This document shows, in pieces, positions 42,271 to 51,398 of a stretch of 64,000 nt of DNA (its first letter is position 1; every line of letters begins with the position of its first letter). The notes below the pieces were generated by a model that worked only from the letters and a program-made list of their open reading frames with translations, did no database searches and was not told where the DNA came from. The position numbers and the translations under genes were made by a program. Origin of the DNA: an uncultured Chitinophagaceae bacterium (lineage in GTDB: Bacteria > Bacteroidota > Bacteroidia > Chitinophagales > Chitinophagaceae); NCBI GenBank assembly GCA_937919945.1, contig CALESY010000048.1, forward strand, positions 62,001-126,000. Direction: 5' to 3'.

Positions 42271-43992
42271 ATGATTTCATTTTCGAGCCTCTCATTGAGA
42301 GAGGAATTGACTCGTGCCGTATCGGACATGGGTTTTGAGACGCCGACGCCTATTCAACAAAAAGTTATTCCGCAACTCTTATCTCAACCTTCTGATATTA
42401 TTGGATTAGCACAGACCGGTACCGGTAAAACTGCTGCTTTCGGACTTCCGCTACTGCACCACACAGACGTTGCACAGAAACATGTGCAAGCCCTTGTATT
42501 GAGCCCCACACGAGAATTGTGTATGCAAATACAGGAGGAATTTAAAAAATATGGTTACTACATGCGTGGTTTGCGTACTACTGCCGTGTACGGCGGTGTG
42601 CCCATAAGCGGGCAGATACGCGAAGTAAAAGCACACCCGCAAGTAATTGTAGCAACACCAGGCAGGTTGATAGACTTGCTGGAGCGCAAAGCCTTGTCTC
42701 TCGACCAGGTAAAGTATGTAGTGCTGGATGAAGCAGACGAGATGCTTAACATGGGTTTCCGTGAGGATATTGAATTTATACTGAAAAATACCCCTGCACG
42801 TGAGTTTACATGGCTGTTTTCGGCTACCATGAACAATGATGTGCGCAACATCGCCAAACGCTTTATGAGCAAATGGCAGGAGTTTGCCGTAGCAAAAGAA
42901 AACGTAACCAACGAAAACATAGACCACCAATACTACGTTACCAATCACCACAACAGGTTTGAAACTTTGCGTCGTTTGCTGGATTTTGCACCCGGCATTT
43001 ATGGTATCATCTTTACACGTACTAAACAGGACTGTCAGGATATTGCTGAGAAGCTGATGAAGATGGGCTATCATGTTAGCCCACTGCATGGTGATATGGA
43101 CCAGAAGATGCGTAGCAAGGTGATGGAACGCTTTAAAAACAAAAGCTTGCAATGCATTGTAGCTACCGATGTGGCTGCTCGTGGTATTGATGTGAATGAT
43201 ATAACCCACGTTATAAACTACGAATTACCAGACGATCCCGAAGTGTACACACACCGTAGTGGCCGTACGGCTCGCGCTGGTAAGTCGGGTATCTGTATGT
43301 CTATCGTTACACCGAAAGAAATATCAGGCATACGTCAGGTAGAACGCTTATCAAAAACACGCTTCCATAAAAGTGATATACCTGATGGAGCAGAGATAGT
43401 GCGTAAAAAGCTGTTTTATTACTTAGAGCAAATTGAAACCGCACAACCTGAGGCTGATTTTGCTAAAATATACCAGTCTATTATCCACGAGAAGTTTGAG
43501 GATATGGATAAGGATGAACTGATACGCAGGCTTGTGTGGCTGCAATTGAAAGATACGATGGAAGCCTACAATGAGTCGGAAGACTTGAACGCAGGTTATG
43601 AGCAGAGGGAAAGCAGAAGCCGTGGCAACCGTGGCAACGTGCGCCTATTTATCAATATAGGTATGAAGGACGGTATCAGCAATGCAGAAAAGTTGTTGCA
43701 CTTCATCACCGACAGTACAGATATTGAGGCAAATATTATAGACCGCATCACCGTACGCGACCTGAGTAGCTTCTTTAACGTAAGCGGTTCGGCTGCAGAA
43801 TACATAGTTCAGACCCTTTCTGCTAAAAAATATAAGGGTAGGAAAATAAGGATCGAAGAGGCTGAACAGCGCGACCGTGAAAGAGGCGGTTTTCCTACAA
43901 ATCGCTCATTTTCAAGGGGTAATGATGGAGGAGGCTATAGACAAGGCAAGGGTGGTTCACAGAAGTTTAACAAGAGATATAGCGATAAGTAG
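42271..43992 (+). CDS. DEAD-box RNA helicase
   Basis: An ATP-dependent RNA helicase for ribosome assembly or cold-shock RNA remodelling. The 573-aa protein has the Q motif (FETPTPIQQ), motif I AQTGTGKT, PTRELCMQI, DEAD (VVLDEADEML), SAT, ARGIDV and HRSGRTARAG, then a DbpA/CsdA-type RNA-binding domain (RLFINIGMKDGISNAEKLLHFI, about 455-535) and a basic Gly/Arg-rich tail. It is of the DeaD/CsdA type. Confidence 0.93.
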   Translation: MISFSSLSLREELTRAVSDMGFETPTPIQQKVIPQLLSQPSDIIGLAQTGTGKTAAFGLPLLHHTDVAQKHVQALVLSPTRELCMQIQEEFKKYGYYMRGLRTTAVYGGVPISGQIREVKAHPQVIVATPGRLIDLLERKALSLDQVKYVVLDEADEMLNMGFREDIEFILKNTPAREFTWLFSATMNNDVRNIAKRFMSKWQEFAVAKENVTNENIDHQYYVTNHHNRFETLRRLLDFAPGIYGIIFTRTKQDCQDIAEKLMKMGYHVSPLHGDMDQKMRSKVMERFKNKSLQCIVATDVAARGIDVNDITHVINYELPDDPEVYTHRSGRTARAGKSGICMSIVTPKEISGIRQVERLSKTRFHKSDIPDGAEIVRKKLFYYLEQIETAQPEADFAKIYQSIIHEKFEDMDKDELIRRLVWLQLKDTMEAYNESEDLNAGYEQRESRSRGNRGNVRLFINIGMKDGISNAEKLLHFITDSTDIEANIIDRITVRDLSSFFNVSGSAAEYIVQTLSAKKYKGRKIRIEEAEQRDRERGGFPTNRSFSRGNDGGGYRQGKGGSQKFNKRYSDK

Positions 43993-44002
43993 TTATATAT
44001 CC

Positions 44003-44033
44003 TTGCTTCTTAGCCGATAAGTTTGTATGTTTG
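44003..44033 (+). promoter_or_regulatory. promoter of RlpA-like gene (TTG-N20-TATGTTTG)
   Basis: TTG at 44003-44005 and TATGTTTG at 44026-44033 with 20 nt between. It covers the TTG codon at 44031, so translation must start later, at 44046 or 44052. Confidence 0.7.
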
Positions 44034-44045
44034 CAAAAATTTATA

Positions 44046-44498
44046 ATGTGTATGAGGCGGTTGTTATTATTAACGATTTTATCTTGCTCGCTGACAGGGC
44101 TCAAAGCCCAGGATGCTCAAAAACAGGTAACTGTTTCTGAGAGCGAGAAAGGTGTAGCCAGTTACTATCACGATAAATTTATTGGCAGAAAAACGGCAAA
44201 CGGAGAGGTTTTTACAAACGATAAGTTTACCGCAGCCAGCAACAAGCTGAAGTTAGGTTCTTACGTAAAAGTTACCAACCTTAGCAACGGCGAGGTGGTA
44301 TATGTAAAAATAAACGACCGTATGGCTGCCAGCAACAAACGCCTGATAGACTTAGCGAGCATTGCCGCAAAACGCCTCGATTTTCATCAGAAAGGCATTG
44401 CGAAAGTAAAAGTAGATGTAGTAAGTGAGGAAGAAGGTAGGGCTGGTATATTGGCTCAGCGTGCTACCAATGCGCCTGTTAGAAATAATGAATTTTAA
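44046..44498 (+). CDS. RlpA-like double-psi beta-barrel protein
   Basis: A secreted 150-aa protein (signal peptide MCMRRLLLLTILSCSLTGLKAQ) with the RlpA-type double-psi beta-barrel: GVASYYHDKFIGRKTANGEVF, TAASNKLKLGSYVKVTNL and VYVKINDRMAASNKRLIDLASIAAKRL. RlpA proteins are septal lytic transglycosylases that cut denuded peptidoglycan. There is no SPOR domain, so only the catalytic barrel is present. Start taken at ATG 44046; 44052 is also possible. Confidence 0.87.
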   Translation: MCMRRLLLLTILSCSLTGLKAQDAQKQVTVSESEKGVASYYHDKFIGRKTANGEVFTNDKFTAASNKLKLGSYVKVTNLSNGEVVYVKINDRMAASNKRLIDLASIAAKRLDFHQKGIAKVKVDVVSEEEGRAGILAQRATNAPVRNNEF

Positions 44499-44539
44499 AC
44501 CATTGGCAACATAGCCATAGGGATAGAGATAAAAACACA

Positions 44540-44564
44540 AAAAGCACCGCCATGCGGTGCTTTT
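44540..44564. terminator. bidirectional terminator between RlpA-like gene and propeller gene
   Basis: Stem AAAAGCACCGC/GCGGTGCTTTT, loop CAT, between convergent genes. Confidence 0.87.
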
Positions 44565-44586
44565 ACTTTAATATTTGTTTGATTAT

Positions 44587-47244
44587 CTATTCTATGGATA
44601 ATCGTTGCCTGCCTATTACATTGTTCTCGTGCGAGACATCTAAGATATACACACCTACAGGCAACCCGATAGCACGGATGTACATAGTGCCTGCTTCAGA
44701 AATAACTTGTTTATTTTTCCATACAGTGCGTCCTGTATTATCTACAATGCGCACATCAGCCAGAATACCTGCATATTTAGCCATGTCTGTTTTTACCTCA
44801 AAAACACCATTATTGGGGTTGGGGTATATGCTCAGGTTGCGGTTTGAATATGGTATGATGTGTACGACAGTGGTAGTATCTGTTGTATCGGTTGTGTCTA
44901 TAGCAACCTGATATAGTTGCAGGGCACTCTTCCATAAGCCGCGTCCATAGGTAGATGCCCATAACTCGCGTTTTTTGTAGTTGATGCCTAGGTCTGTAAC
45001 TTCAATGCTCGGCATAGCTTTACTGTTATTAAACACTTCCCATTGTTTGCTGGTAGTATCCCAGTGATAAACGCCTATATCCGTACCCACATACATAAAG
45101 CCGTTAGAACTATCTACTTCTATACATTGTATGGGTACATCAGGTAACCCAACTTTTTTAGATGTCCATACTCCCGCATTGTATTCTACCACTTGCGGGC
45201 TGCCGTAACCTCCAAATGTAAGCCAGAAGCGGTCTTTCTTTTTAGGGTCTACTTTTATATCTGTTGGCCTCCACCTATATGGAGAAGTGATAACATTGAA
45301 AGTAACAGGTGTTGTAGCACTATAATTAAAAGTATAATAAACCTTAGCAGTATCACTGCCGCCTTGGTTGGTAATAGCATAGAGTGTTTTATTATCAGCA
45401 GGCGTCATAGCAAGACGATGGATGTTCTGTGTTTTATTCAACGAGTCGCCATTAGATAATGAAATCCATGTATTACCCCTATCTGCCGATACATATACTT
45501 GCCTGTATCCAGCAATGATGTGAGTTGGGTTGTGTGGATTAATAATATATGGGGTTATCCATGCACCTTTATTAGACATAAAGCCACCTCCCGGCGGTAT
45601 ATTATCCGATATTTCTGCATTAGCTGATGGCATTTTTCTATTAATTGAACCATTTTGTACGCCGCAGTAATAAATTGTGCTATCTGAAAAATCTATTTGG
45701 CAATCCATACCATCGCCACCATGTTCGTCATTCCATGTAGTATTACGTAAGCCCTTGGTGCCATTGTCTTGCGCGCCGGCTAATTGAAAGTTTTTATCGG
45801 GGCTGATAGCATTGCGGTAGAATTGTGTAATACCCATACCGTTTGTCATATCTGTCCAGATGGAATTTTTGCCCATGGGCGCATCTGTGCGGTATATCCC
45901 TCCATCGTTTGCTTGCAGCAACCTGCCTGTAACAAGAGGGTGGTAAGCCATAAAATGTTTATCTGCATGTACTGTTGCTACACCACTTATGCTATACCAA
46001 TTCGTAGAAATGGTCCATGATGTACCACCATTGGTAGAATACCAAGTATTTACACCACCAACGGTTACGTTATTAGCATTGGCAGGGTCAATGGCTATGC
46101 ACAAGTCATACCAACCTTGTCCACCACAACCATTTCCGCTATTATTACCACTTAGTATGTTGCCATTACAACCACTACCTGTTGCTTGGTATATCAGGCT
46201 GTATGTTTTACCTGTATCTGTTGAGTTATAAATGCCGTCAAGCCCGTTTGCTGTATTGCTTACTACTAACTTTACTACTGCGACGTTAGCAGGTGTTACA
46301 GCAACCGCAATACGGCCTTTACCACTAAAACCTGAAATGTCTGTCCATGTATCTCCGCCGTTTGCTGAGCGCGATACCAATGCACTACCAGTAGCATACA
46401 ATATGTTGCTATCAGTAGGGTGATAAACGATTTCTTTATAATTGCCTGTTTTTTCTTGTACAAAAGTTGTTCCACTGTTCGTAGATCGATATATACCATT
46501 GCTGGTAGCTACAATTATGGTATTGGGGTTTTGCTTGTTTATAACAAGTGTATTTGTTAATCTGCTTTGAGTTACAGTCCATTTCAAACCTGTCGTATCC
46601 CAAGATGCGCCACCGTTTGTTGATTTCATAACACCTATACTATAGGTATCGCTTGCATTTTTATCGCCAGTACACATATATATAATTGCCGGGTTCGTTG
46701 GATGGATGTCGATATCCGATACTCCCAACACCGGTAACATGTGAGACATAGAAGTCCAACTTACTCCATTGTTAAGTGTACGCCATGCACCACCACCCGC
46801 TGTTGCTACCCATATATGGTTAGGGTCTGTAGGGTGAAAGCCAATAGCATTTATGCGGCCTATACCTGCATACCCACCCGTACTGGTGGTAGGACCTTGA
46901 AACGACCAATTGGCACTGGTAGTAGCAGCAGTAGTTTTACCTTGTGCGTTGCCATAATGTTTTTTCCACTCTTCGTAGTTTTTCGTGGCAGGTACCAGAT
47001 ACCCATCTTTATCAGTGTGAGATTCAGCATGCCATAACCAACGATAGAAATGATAATATTTCTTTTCTTTAATAGGTTCGCCTGCAACTTTTGCTTCTTC
47101 TATTTCAGCTTCTTTTTTAGCCTCGTAAGCGGCAACAATGTCCTGCAGTTTTGTTTGTTCAATGTTTACATTTTCCAACCAGGGTTGTGCATTAACTTGT
47201 GTTGCTACTATCAACCCAGCAAAAACTAAAACTCTTTTTAACAT
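44587..47244 (-). CDS. T9SS cargo with sortilin/BNR-like beta-propellers
   Basis: An 885-aa exported protein: signal peptide MLKRVLVFAGLIVATQVNAQ, a charged helical region (about 20-100), then two seven-bladed-type propellers of the sortilin/VPS10-BNR or xyloglucanase-like group (repeated motifs STNGGASW, STNSGTTF, SANGGDTW, STNGGTSW, SADRGNTW between about 120 and 740). The C-terminus is a T9SS type A sorting domain (LSIYPNPNNGVFEV to RQRLSIE). BNR propellers occur in glycosidases and in binding proteins; no catalytic set is evident. Threonine run DTTDTTDTT links propeller to sorting domain. Confidence 0.87.
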   Translation of the reverse strand: MLKRVLVFAGLIVATQVNAQPWLENVNIEQTKLQDIVAAYEAKKEAEIEEAKVAGEPIKEKKYYHFYRWLWHAESHTDKDGYLVPATKNYEEWKKHYGNAQGKTTAATTSANWSFQGPTTSTGGYAGIGRINAIGFHPTDPNHIWVATAGGGAWRTLNNGVSWTSMSHMLPVLGVSDIDIHPTNPAIIYMCTGDKNASDTYSIGVMKSTNGGASWDTTGLKWTVTQSRLTNTLVINKQNPNTIIVATSNGIYRSTNSGTTFVQEKTGNYKEIVYHPTDSNILYATGSALVSRSANGGDTWTDISGFSGKGRIAVAVTPANVAVVKLVVSNTANGLDGIYNSTDTGKTYSLIYQATGSGCNGNILSGNNSGNGCGGQGWYDLCIAIDPANANNVTVGGVNTWYSTNGGTSWTISTNWYSISGVATVHADKHFMAYHPLVTGRLLQANDGGIYRTDAPMGKNSIWTDMTNGMGITQFYRNAISPDKNFQLAGAQDNGTKGLRNTTWNDEHGGDGMDCQIDFSDSTIYYCGVQNGSINRKMPSANAEISDNIPPGGGFMSNKGAWITPYIINPHNPTHIIAGYRQVYVSADRGNTWISLSNGDSLNKTQNIHRLAMTPADNKTLYAITNQGGSDTAKVYYTFNYSATTPVTFNVITSPYRWRPTDIKVDPKKKDRFWLTFGGYGSPQVVEYNAGVWTSKKVGLPDVPIQCIEVDSSNGFMYVGTDIGVYHWDTTSKQWEVFNNSKAMPSIEVTDLGINYKKRELWASTYGRGLWKSALQLYQVAIDTTDTTDTTTVVHIIPYSNRNLSIYPNPNNGVFEVKTDMAKYAGILADVRIVDNTGRTVWKNKQVISEAGTMYIRAIGLPVGVYILDVSHENNVIGRQRLSIE

Positions 47245-47353
47245 TTATAACGTTATTTTAACTATTCGAAAAAATCACAATTTGCTAATATAGCTCATTT
47301 TTAATTTTCTTTTAATGTTGTTTGAAGGAAAATACAGAAATAATTAATATTAA

Positions 47354-47674
47354 TTGAACAAGATACGAGTAAAAGAGGGGGCTTGGATTGCTGCAATAGC
47401 TGCTAAATTTTTGGGTTCTTTTAATGCAGCTATCGTTGTAGGCAATACTATTCATATATATGGAGTAACAAAACAGACTTTTTTGCAAAATGAAAGATGG
47501 CTACGGCATGAGTTGCAACACGTATTGCAATATTACAGGCTGGGCTTTGTAGGTTTTCTGTTCTTATACCTGCTCAACCATATTAAATATGGCTATCGTA
47601 ACAATCCACTAGAAGTAGAAGCCAGGGCGGCAGAAACGGATATTAGCTTAATCAGCAGGTTTGAAATAGTATAA
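47354..47674 (+). CDS. small zincin-like HELQH protein
   Basis: A 106-aa protein with HELQH (residues 52-56), a possible HExxH zinc site, in the context WLRHELQHVLQYYRLG, followed by a hydrophobic stretch (FVGFLFLYLLNH) and a conserved-looking NPLEVEARAAE that could give a third ligand. It resembles DUF4157-type minimal metalloprotease-like domains common in Bacteroidota. The start is TTG 47354: the upstream in-frame ATG at 47315 is cut off by TAA at 47345. Function unknown. Confidence 0.68.
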   Translation: MNKIRVKEGAWIAAIAAKFLGSFNAAIVVGNTIHIYGVTKQTFLQNERWLRHELQHVLQYYRLGFVGFLFLYLLNHIKYGYRNNPLEVEARAAETDISLISRFEIV

Positions 47675-47684
47675 TCCCTATCGT

Positions 47685-47715
47685 TTTGACTTTAAGGCTT
47701 TAGCTACTATATTTG
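47685..47715 (+). promoter_or_regulatory. full promoter of 2TM gene (TTTG-N19-TATATTTG)
   Basis: TTTG at 47685-47688 and TATATTTG at 47708-47715, spaced 19 nt. It gives the 2TM gene its own transcript with a leader of about 15 nt. Confidence 0.82.
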
Positions 47716-47736
47716 CAATCAAATTAAGAATAAACA

Positions 47737-47988
47737 ATGCCTCAAAAAATAAAACCAACTGGCCGTCAGAAGTCAATATTTCTGGTACACTTCATCGTTT
47801 TTGCCATTGCTACCGTTATCATGGTAATGATACATAAAGAGCAGGGCAAAGAGCATTGGGCATATCCTTGGCATGCATGGATTATAGCTGCTTGGGCATT
47901 ATCTTTAATAGGCCACTGGTGTGCTGTATACACTAGTTACGAGGATGCTGGTCATGCAGAATATACCCGCCAGGAAAAGAATGGTTAG
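47737..47988 (+). CDS. 2TM domain membrane protein
   Basis: An 83-aa inner-membrane protein with two predicted helices (FLVHFIVFAIATVIMVMI and WIIAAWALSLIGHWCAVYT) and short charged ends. It fits the 2TM domain family of Bacteroidota, of unknown function. It lies between a small zincin-like gene and the hybrid kinase gene. Confidence 0.75.
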   Translation: MPQKIKPTGRQKSIFLVHFIVFAIATVIMVMIHKEQGKEHWAYPWHAWIIAAWALSLIGHWCAVYTSYEDAGHAEYTRQEKNG

Positions 47989-48012
47989 TACAGATATACT
48001 ACTGAATTATAC

Positions 48013-48050
48013 AAACACCCCTTGCATTGCAGCAAGGGGTGTTTAATTTT
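48013..48050 (+). terminator. intrinsic terminator after the 2TM gene
   Basis: 13-bp stem AAACACCCCTTGC, loop ATTGCA, complement, followed by AATTTT. It separates the 2TM gene from the kinase gene. Confidence 0.87.
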
Positions 48051-48073
48051 AAGCTATTGATATATAATCAGGT

Positions 48074-50704
48074 ATGGATACCCCGAGATATAAAGAATTG
48101 CAAAAAGAATACGACACACTGAAAGATGAACGCGCCAAAATAGACGTGTACGTGGAAATGGCAGTCGAGGTTAGAAACTTTGACGTTGAGCAGGCAATGG
48201 ATATGGCCAATGAAGTCATAAGCCGTTCCGAAGCAATAGGCTACAGGTTGGGCAAGGGCAGGGGTATGAACCTGAAAGGATGGTGCTATTGGCAGCAAGG
48301 AGAGTATGACGATGGGGTAGATATTCTGCAAGAAGCATTGAAAATATCTCGCGACATTAATAATAAACCTCTCGGGGCGAGGGTGCTGAATAACCTTGGG
48401 TATATATATCGCGACAGGGGCGATTTGGCAGATGCTCTAAATCATTTTGAAGCTGCATTACGCATCAATGAAAAGCTGGGTGATGAAGTAGCCCAGTCTG
48501 TCAATCTATCTAGCATTGCCTATCTGCTATACGACTTGAATGATTATGAAAACGCTCTTGAGTTTGCGCTGCGCTGCCTGCCGATATTTGAAAAAGCGCA
48601 CGACCAACACAGGCTGAATGCTTTGTACCATATACTCGGTAACATCTACTTCAAACAAGAGCAACTACAGGAAGCACTACGCTATTTTGAAGAAAATCTG
48701 CGCCTCAGCGAACCGGATACAGTTTTGTATGCACTTGCCATTAGTGGTTTGGGTAAGGTATACTATAAAATGCACGACTTTGAAAATGCACGCAAGCACC
48801 TGATTGATGCACTGAAGCAGTCGGAAGAATTGAGCAATGTAGAAGTACAGATTATTTGCCACTTCTATATAGGCCGCATGATGATGGACGAGGGTAATTA
48901 TCGTCAATCACAGCAACACATGAATGCCGCTTTTGAACTGGCAGACGAGTATAGCCGCAAGCACGATGTGATGAGTGTGCATGAAGCACTTTCGTTGCTC
49001 TATGACAAAATGGGAGATATACCAAAAGCATTCCATCACCTGAAAGCGTATGAACAGATAAAGGAAGAAATTTTCAAGCAAACTACTTTTAATAAAATAC
49101 GCAACCTGCAAACTCGCCAGCAAGTAGAGCTGGCACAGAAAGAAAAAGAAGTGGCAGAGCGTACTGCGTACCTCAAACAGCAGTTTATGGCGAATATGAG
49201 TCACGAAATACGTACCCCCATGAACGCTATTGTTGGTATGACAAGCCTACTGCTAAGTAAAAGTCCGATGCCCGAGCAAATGAAGTATCTGAAAGCTATA
49301 CAGCAATCAGCAGATAATTTGCTTGTTATCATCAACGATATACTCGACCTCTCTAAAATAGAAGCAGGTAAAATAGTTATTGAGCAAACAGATTTTTCTA
49401 TACGCGAAGTAGCTTACAGCGTAAGAGATATGTTGATGCTGAAAGCAGAAGAAAAAGGTCTTGAGTTCAAGGTAAACATTGAGCAGGCTATTCCCGCACG
49501 TGTAATTGGCGACCCTACGCGTATCAACCAGATACTTATCAATTTGGCAGGTAATGCCTTAAAGTTTACAGAGAAAGGCTTTGTAGAAGTACGGGTAACC
49601 ACACAAAAGAAACTTGATAAAAAATACTGGTTGCGATTTGATGTAATAGATAGTGGTATTGGTATATCGCCAGACTACGTAGGTAAGATATTTGACAGCT
49701 TTACACAGGCAGGTACAGATGTAGCACGCAAATTTGGTGGTACCGGCTTAGGGCTTACCATATCAAAACAACTAACAGAGCTGATGGGTGGCGAGATAAG
49801 CGTAACAAGCGAACTTGGCAAAGGCACTACATTTACAGTAGTGATACCGCTTACTGAATCTGATGTGCAAGTAGTAGAGCAGCAAAGCGGTGTGCTGGAT
49901 GCACAAAGTATGCAACGCCTCAATAAAGTAAAGCTACTATTGGTGGAGGATAATGAATTCAACCGCATGGTGGCAGAAGATACTTTGAAAGAATTGCTGC
50001 CAGACATTACCATAGATATAGCTGTTAACGGACAAGAAGCTGTGAACAGGGTTCAGCAAGAACAATACGATATGCTGCTGATGGATATACAGATGCCTGT
50101 TATGGATGGTGTTACCGCAACCCGCACAATCAGAACTACTTTATCTGCTCCGGCAAAAGATGTGAAGATTATTGCCATGACGGCCAATGTATTGCAAGAG
50201 GATGTTGACCAGTATTTTAATACCGGTATGAATGCTTATGTGTCAAAACCTTTTCAGGCAGATGAGCTATTGTTGAAAATGTATGCTGTATTGGAAGGGC
50301 AGTCGCCAATACAGTCGGGTAATACAGTGAAGAATACTATAGTAGCAGAACCCGCTATGCCGGCATTGCCAGATGTAATAACTGATATGCAATTCCTGAA
50401 ACAATTTACCGGAGGTAATGATGAGAAAATGGCTAAGTATGTGGGTATGTTTTTAGAAAATGGACCTAAACTATTAGCAACCATTGAGCAGTCACTACAA
50501 ACAAAAGATTACGGTGCCGTGAAAATAGCGGCGCACTCCATGAAGCCTCAACTATCTTATATGGGTGTAAAAGAAGATGTGAGCCATATTTTTTTGATAG
50601 AACAAACAGCAGGCGAGTCTGCCCACTACGACAGGTTGCCAACATTGGTTGCAAACCTGAAGCGTGTGTGTGAAAAAGCCTTTAATGAGTTAAGAAAAAT
50701 ATAA
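48074..50704 (+). CDS. cytoplasmic TPR hybrid sensor histidine kinase
   Basis: An 876-aa multi-step signalling protein without transmembrane segments. Order: about seven TPR units (1-320), a coiled coil (QVELAQKEKEVAERTAYLKQ), HisKA with phosphorylated H377 in SHEIRTPMNA, HATPase (ending GGTGLGLTISKQL), a receiver domain with D671 in LLMDIQMPVMDG, and an HPt domain with H821 in AAHSMKPQL. The phosphate can thus move His-Asp-His inside one protein. The TPRs are the likely input. A receiver protein is encoded next door. Confidence 0.92.
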   Translation: MDTPRYKELQKEYDTLKDERAKIDVYVEMAVEVRNFDVEQAMDMANEVISRSEAIGYRLGKGRGMNLKGWCYWQQGEYDDGVDILQEALKISRDINNKPLGARVLNNLGYIYRDRGDLADALNHFEAALRINEKLGDEVAQSVNLSSIAYLLYDLNDYENALEFALRCLPIFEKAHDQHRLNALYHILGNIYFKQEQLQEALRYFEENLRLSEPDTVLYALAISGLGKVYYKMHDFENARKHLIDALKQSEELSNVEVQIICHFYIGRMMMDEGNYRQSQQHMNAAFELADEYSRKHDVMSVHEALSLLYDKMGDIPKAFHHLKAYEQIKEEIFKQTTFNKIRNLQTRQQVELAQKEKEVAERTAYLKQQFMANMSHEIRTPMNAIVGMTSLLLSKSPMPEQMKYLKAIQQSADNLLVIINDILDLSKIEAGKIVIEQTDFSIREVAYSVRDMLMLKAEEKGLEFKVNIEQAIPARVIGDPTRINQILINLAGNALKFTEKGFVEVRVTTQKKLDKKYWLRFDVIDSGIGISPDYVGKIFDSFTQAGTDVARKFGGTGLGLTISKQLTELMGGEISVTSELGKGTTFTVVIPLTESDVQVVEQQSGVLDAQSMQRLNKVKLLLVEDNEFNRMVAEDTLKELLPDITIDIAVNGQEAVNRVQQEQYDMLLMDIQMPVMDGVTATRTIRTTLSAPAKDVKIIAMTANVLQEDVDQYFNTGMNAYVSKPFQADELLLKMYAVLEGQSPIQSGNTVKNTIVAEPAMPALPDVITDMQFLKQFTGGNDEKMAKYVGMFLENGPKLLATIEQSLQTKDYGAVKIAAHSMKPQLSYMGVKEDVSHIFLIEQTAGESAHYDRLPTLVANLKRVCEKAFNELRKI

Positions 50705-50797
50705 GCATATATAGTAAATAAACAGGTATATGACATGTGTCCTTTTTATTTTCTGAATATTTTTTCTATTTTACTACGAAATTGAAAGTTTTAGCTC

Positions 50798-51325
50798 ATG
50801 GCTACTGAAAACGCTCGTTATATGTTTCTGGTGGATGACGAACCCATCCAGAATGAAATGCTGAAAGACTATCTTTCAGAAAGATTTTTATATAATATTA
50901 AAACATTTGATAGCGGGGAAGAAGCTGTAAGCAGCCTTTCGCTAAATCCCGAAATAGTGGTATTAGACTACCACCTGAATGCACATTTACCCAACGCCAA
51001 AAATGGTGTTGAAATCCTTAAAATGATTAAGGAGCGTAGCCCGGATACGCAGGTTATAATGCTTTCTGGGCAAGATAAAATAGATGTAGCTATTGATAGC
51101 ATGAAGTACGGTGCTTATGACTATGTAGTAAAAGGTGAAACTGCCTTCTCTCGTACAGAGAACATCATTAATAATGTGAGTGAACTGCACAAGGTTAAGA
51201 CTATCAACAACGCATATAAGAAAACAATCGTATTCTTATCAGTAGTGATAGGGCTTATTGTATTGTTGGCGTTGTACCTTACGTTCTTTACATCTGCTTT
51301 CTCGCACATGTCTTCGGCATCGTAA
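50798..51325 (+). CDS. response-regulator receiver with C-terminal membrane anchor
   Basis: A 175-aa protein with a receiver domain (about 5-125; acidic pair DDE at 14-16, phosphorylated D57 in VVLDYHL, lysine in YVVKGE) followed by a short helical link and one hydrophobic helix (TIVFLSVVIGLIVLLALYLTFF, about 144-165) close to the C-terminus. It has no DNA-binding or enzymatic output. It is likely the acceptor of phosphate from the HPt domain of the kinase encoded 93 nt upstream, and would sit on the inner face of the inner membrane. Confidence 0.85.
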   Translation: MATENARYMFLVDDEPIQNEMLKDYLSERFLYNIKTFDSGEEAVSSLSLNPEIVVLDYHLNAHLPNAKNGVEILKMIKERSPDTQVIMLSGQDKIDVAIDSMKYGAYDYVVKGETAFSRTENIINNVSELHKVKTINNAYKKTIVFLSVVIGLIVLLALYLTFFTSAFSHMSSAS

Positions 51326-51363
51326 AGCATAGGTTTTTAAACGTATTTTAAAGCATTCTTCAG

Positions 51364-51371
51364 TAGATTTG
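51364..51371 (+). promoter_or_regulatory. -7 element of the aminotransferase gene (TAGATTTG)
   Basis: TAGATTTG fits TAnnTTTG, 27 nt before the ATG at 51399. Confidence 0.58.
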
Positions 51372-51398
51372 TTGTTTTAAGCAACATAGGATATTTAT

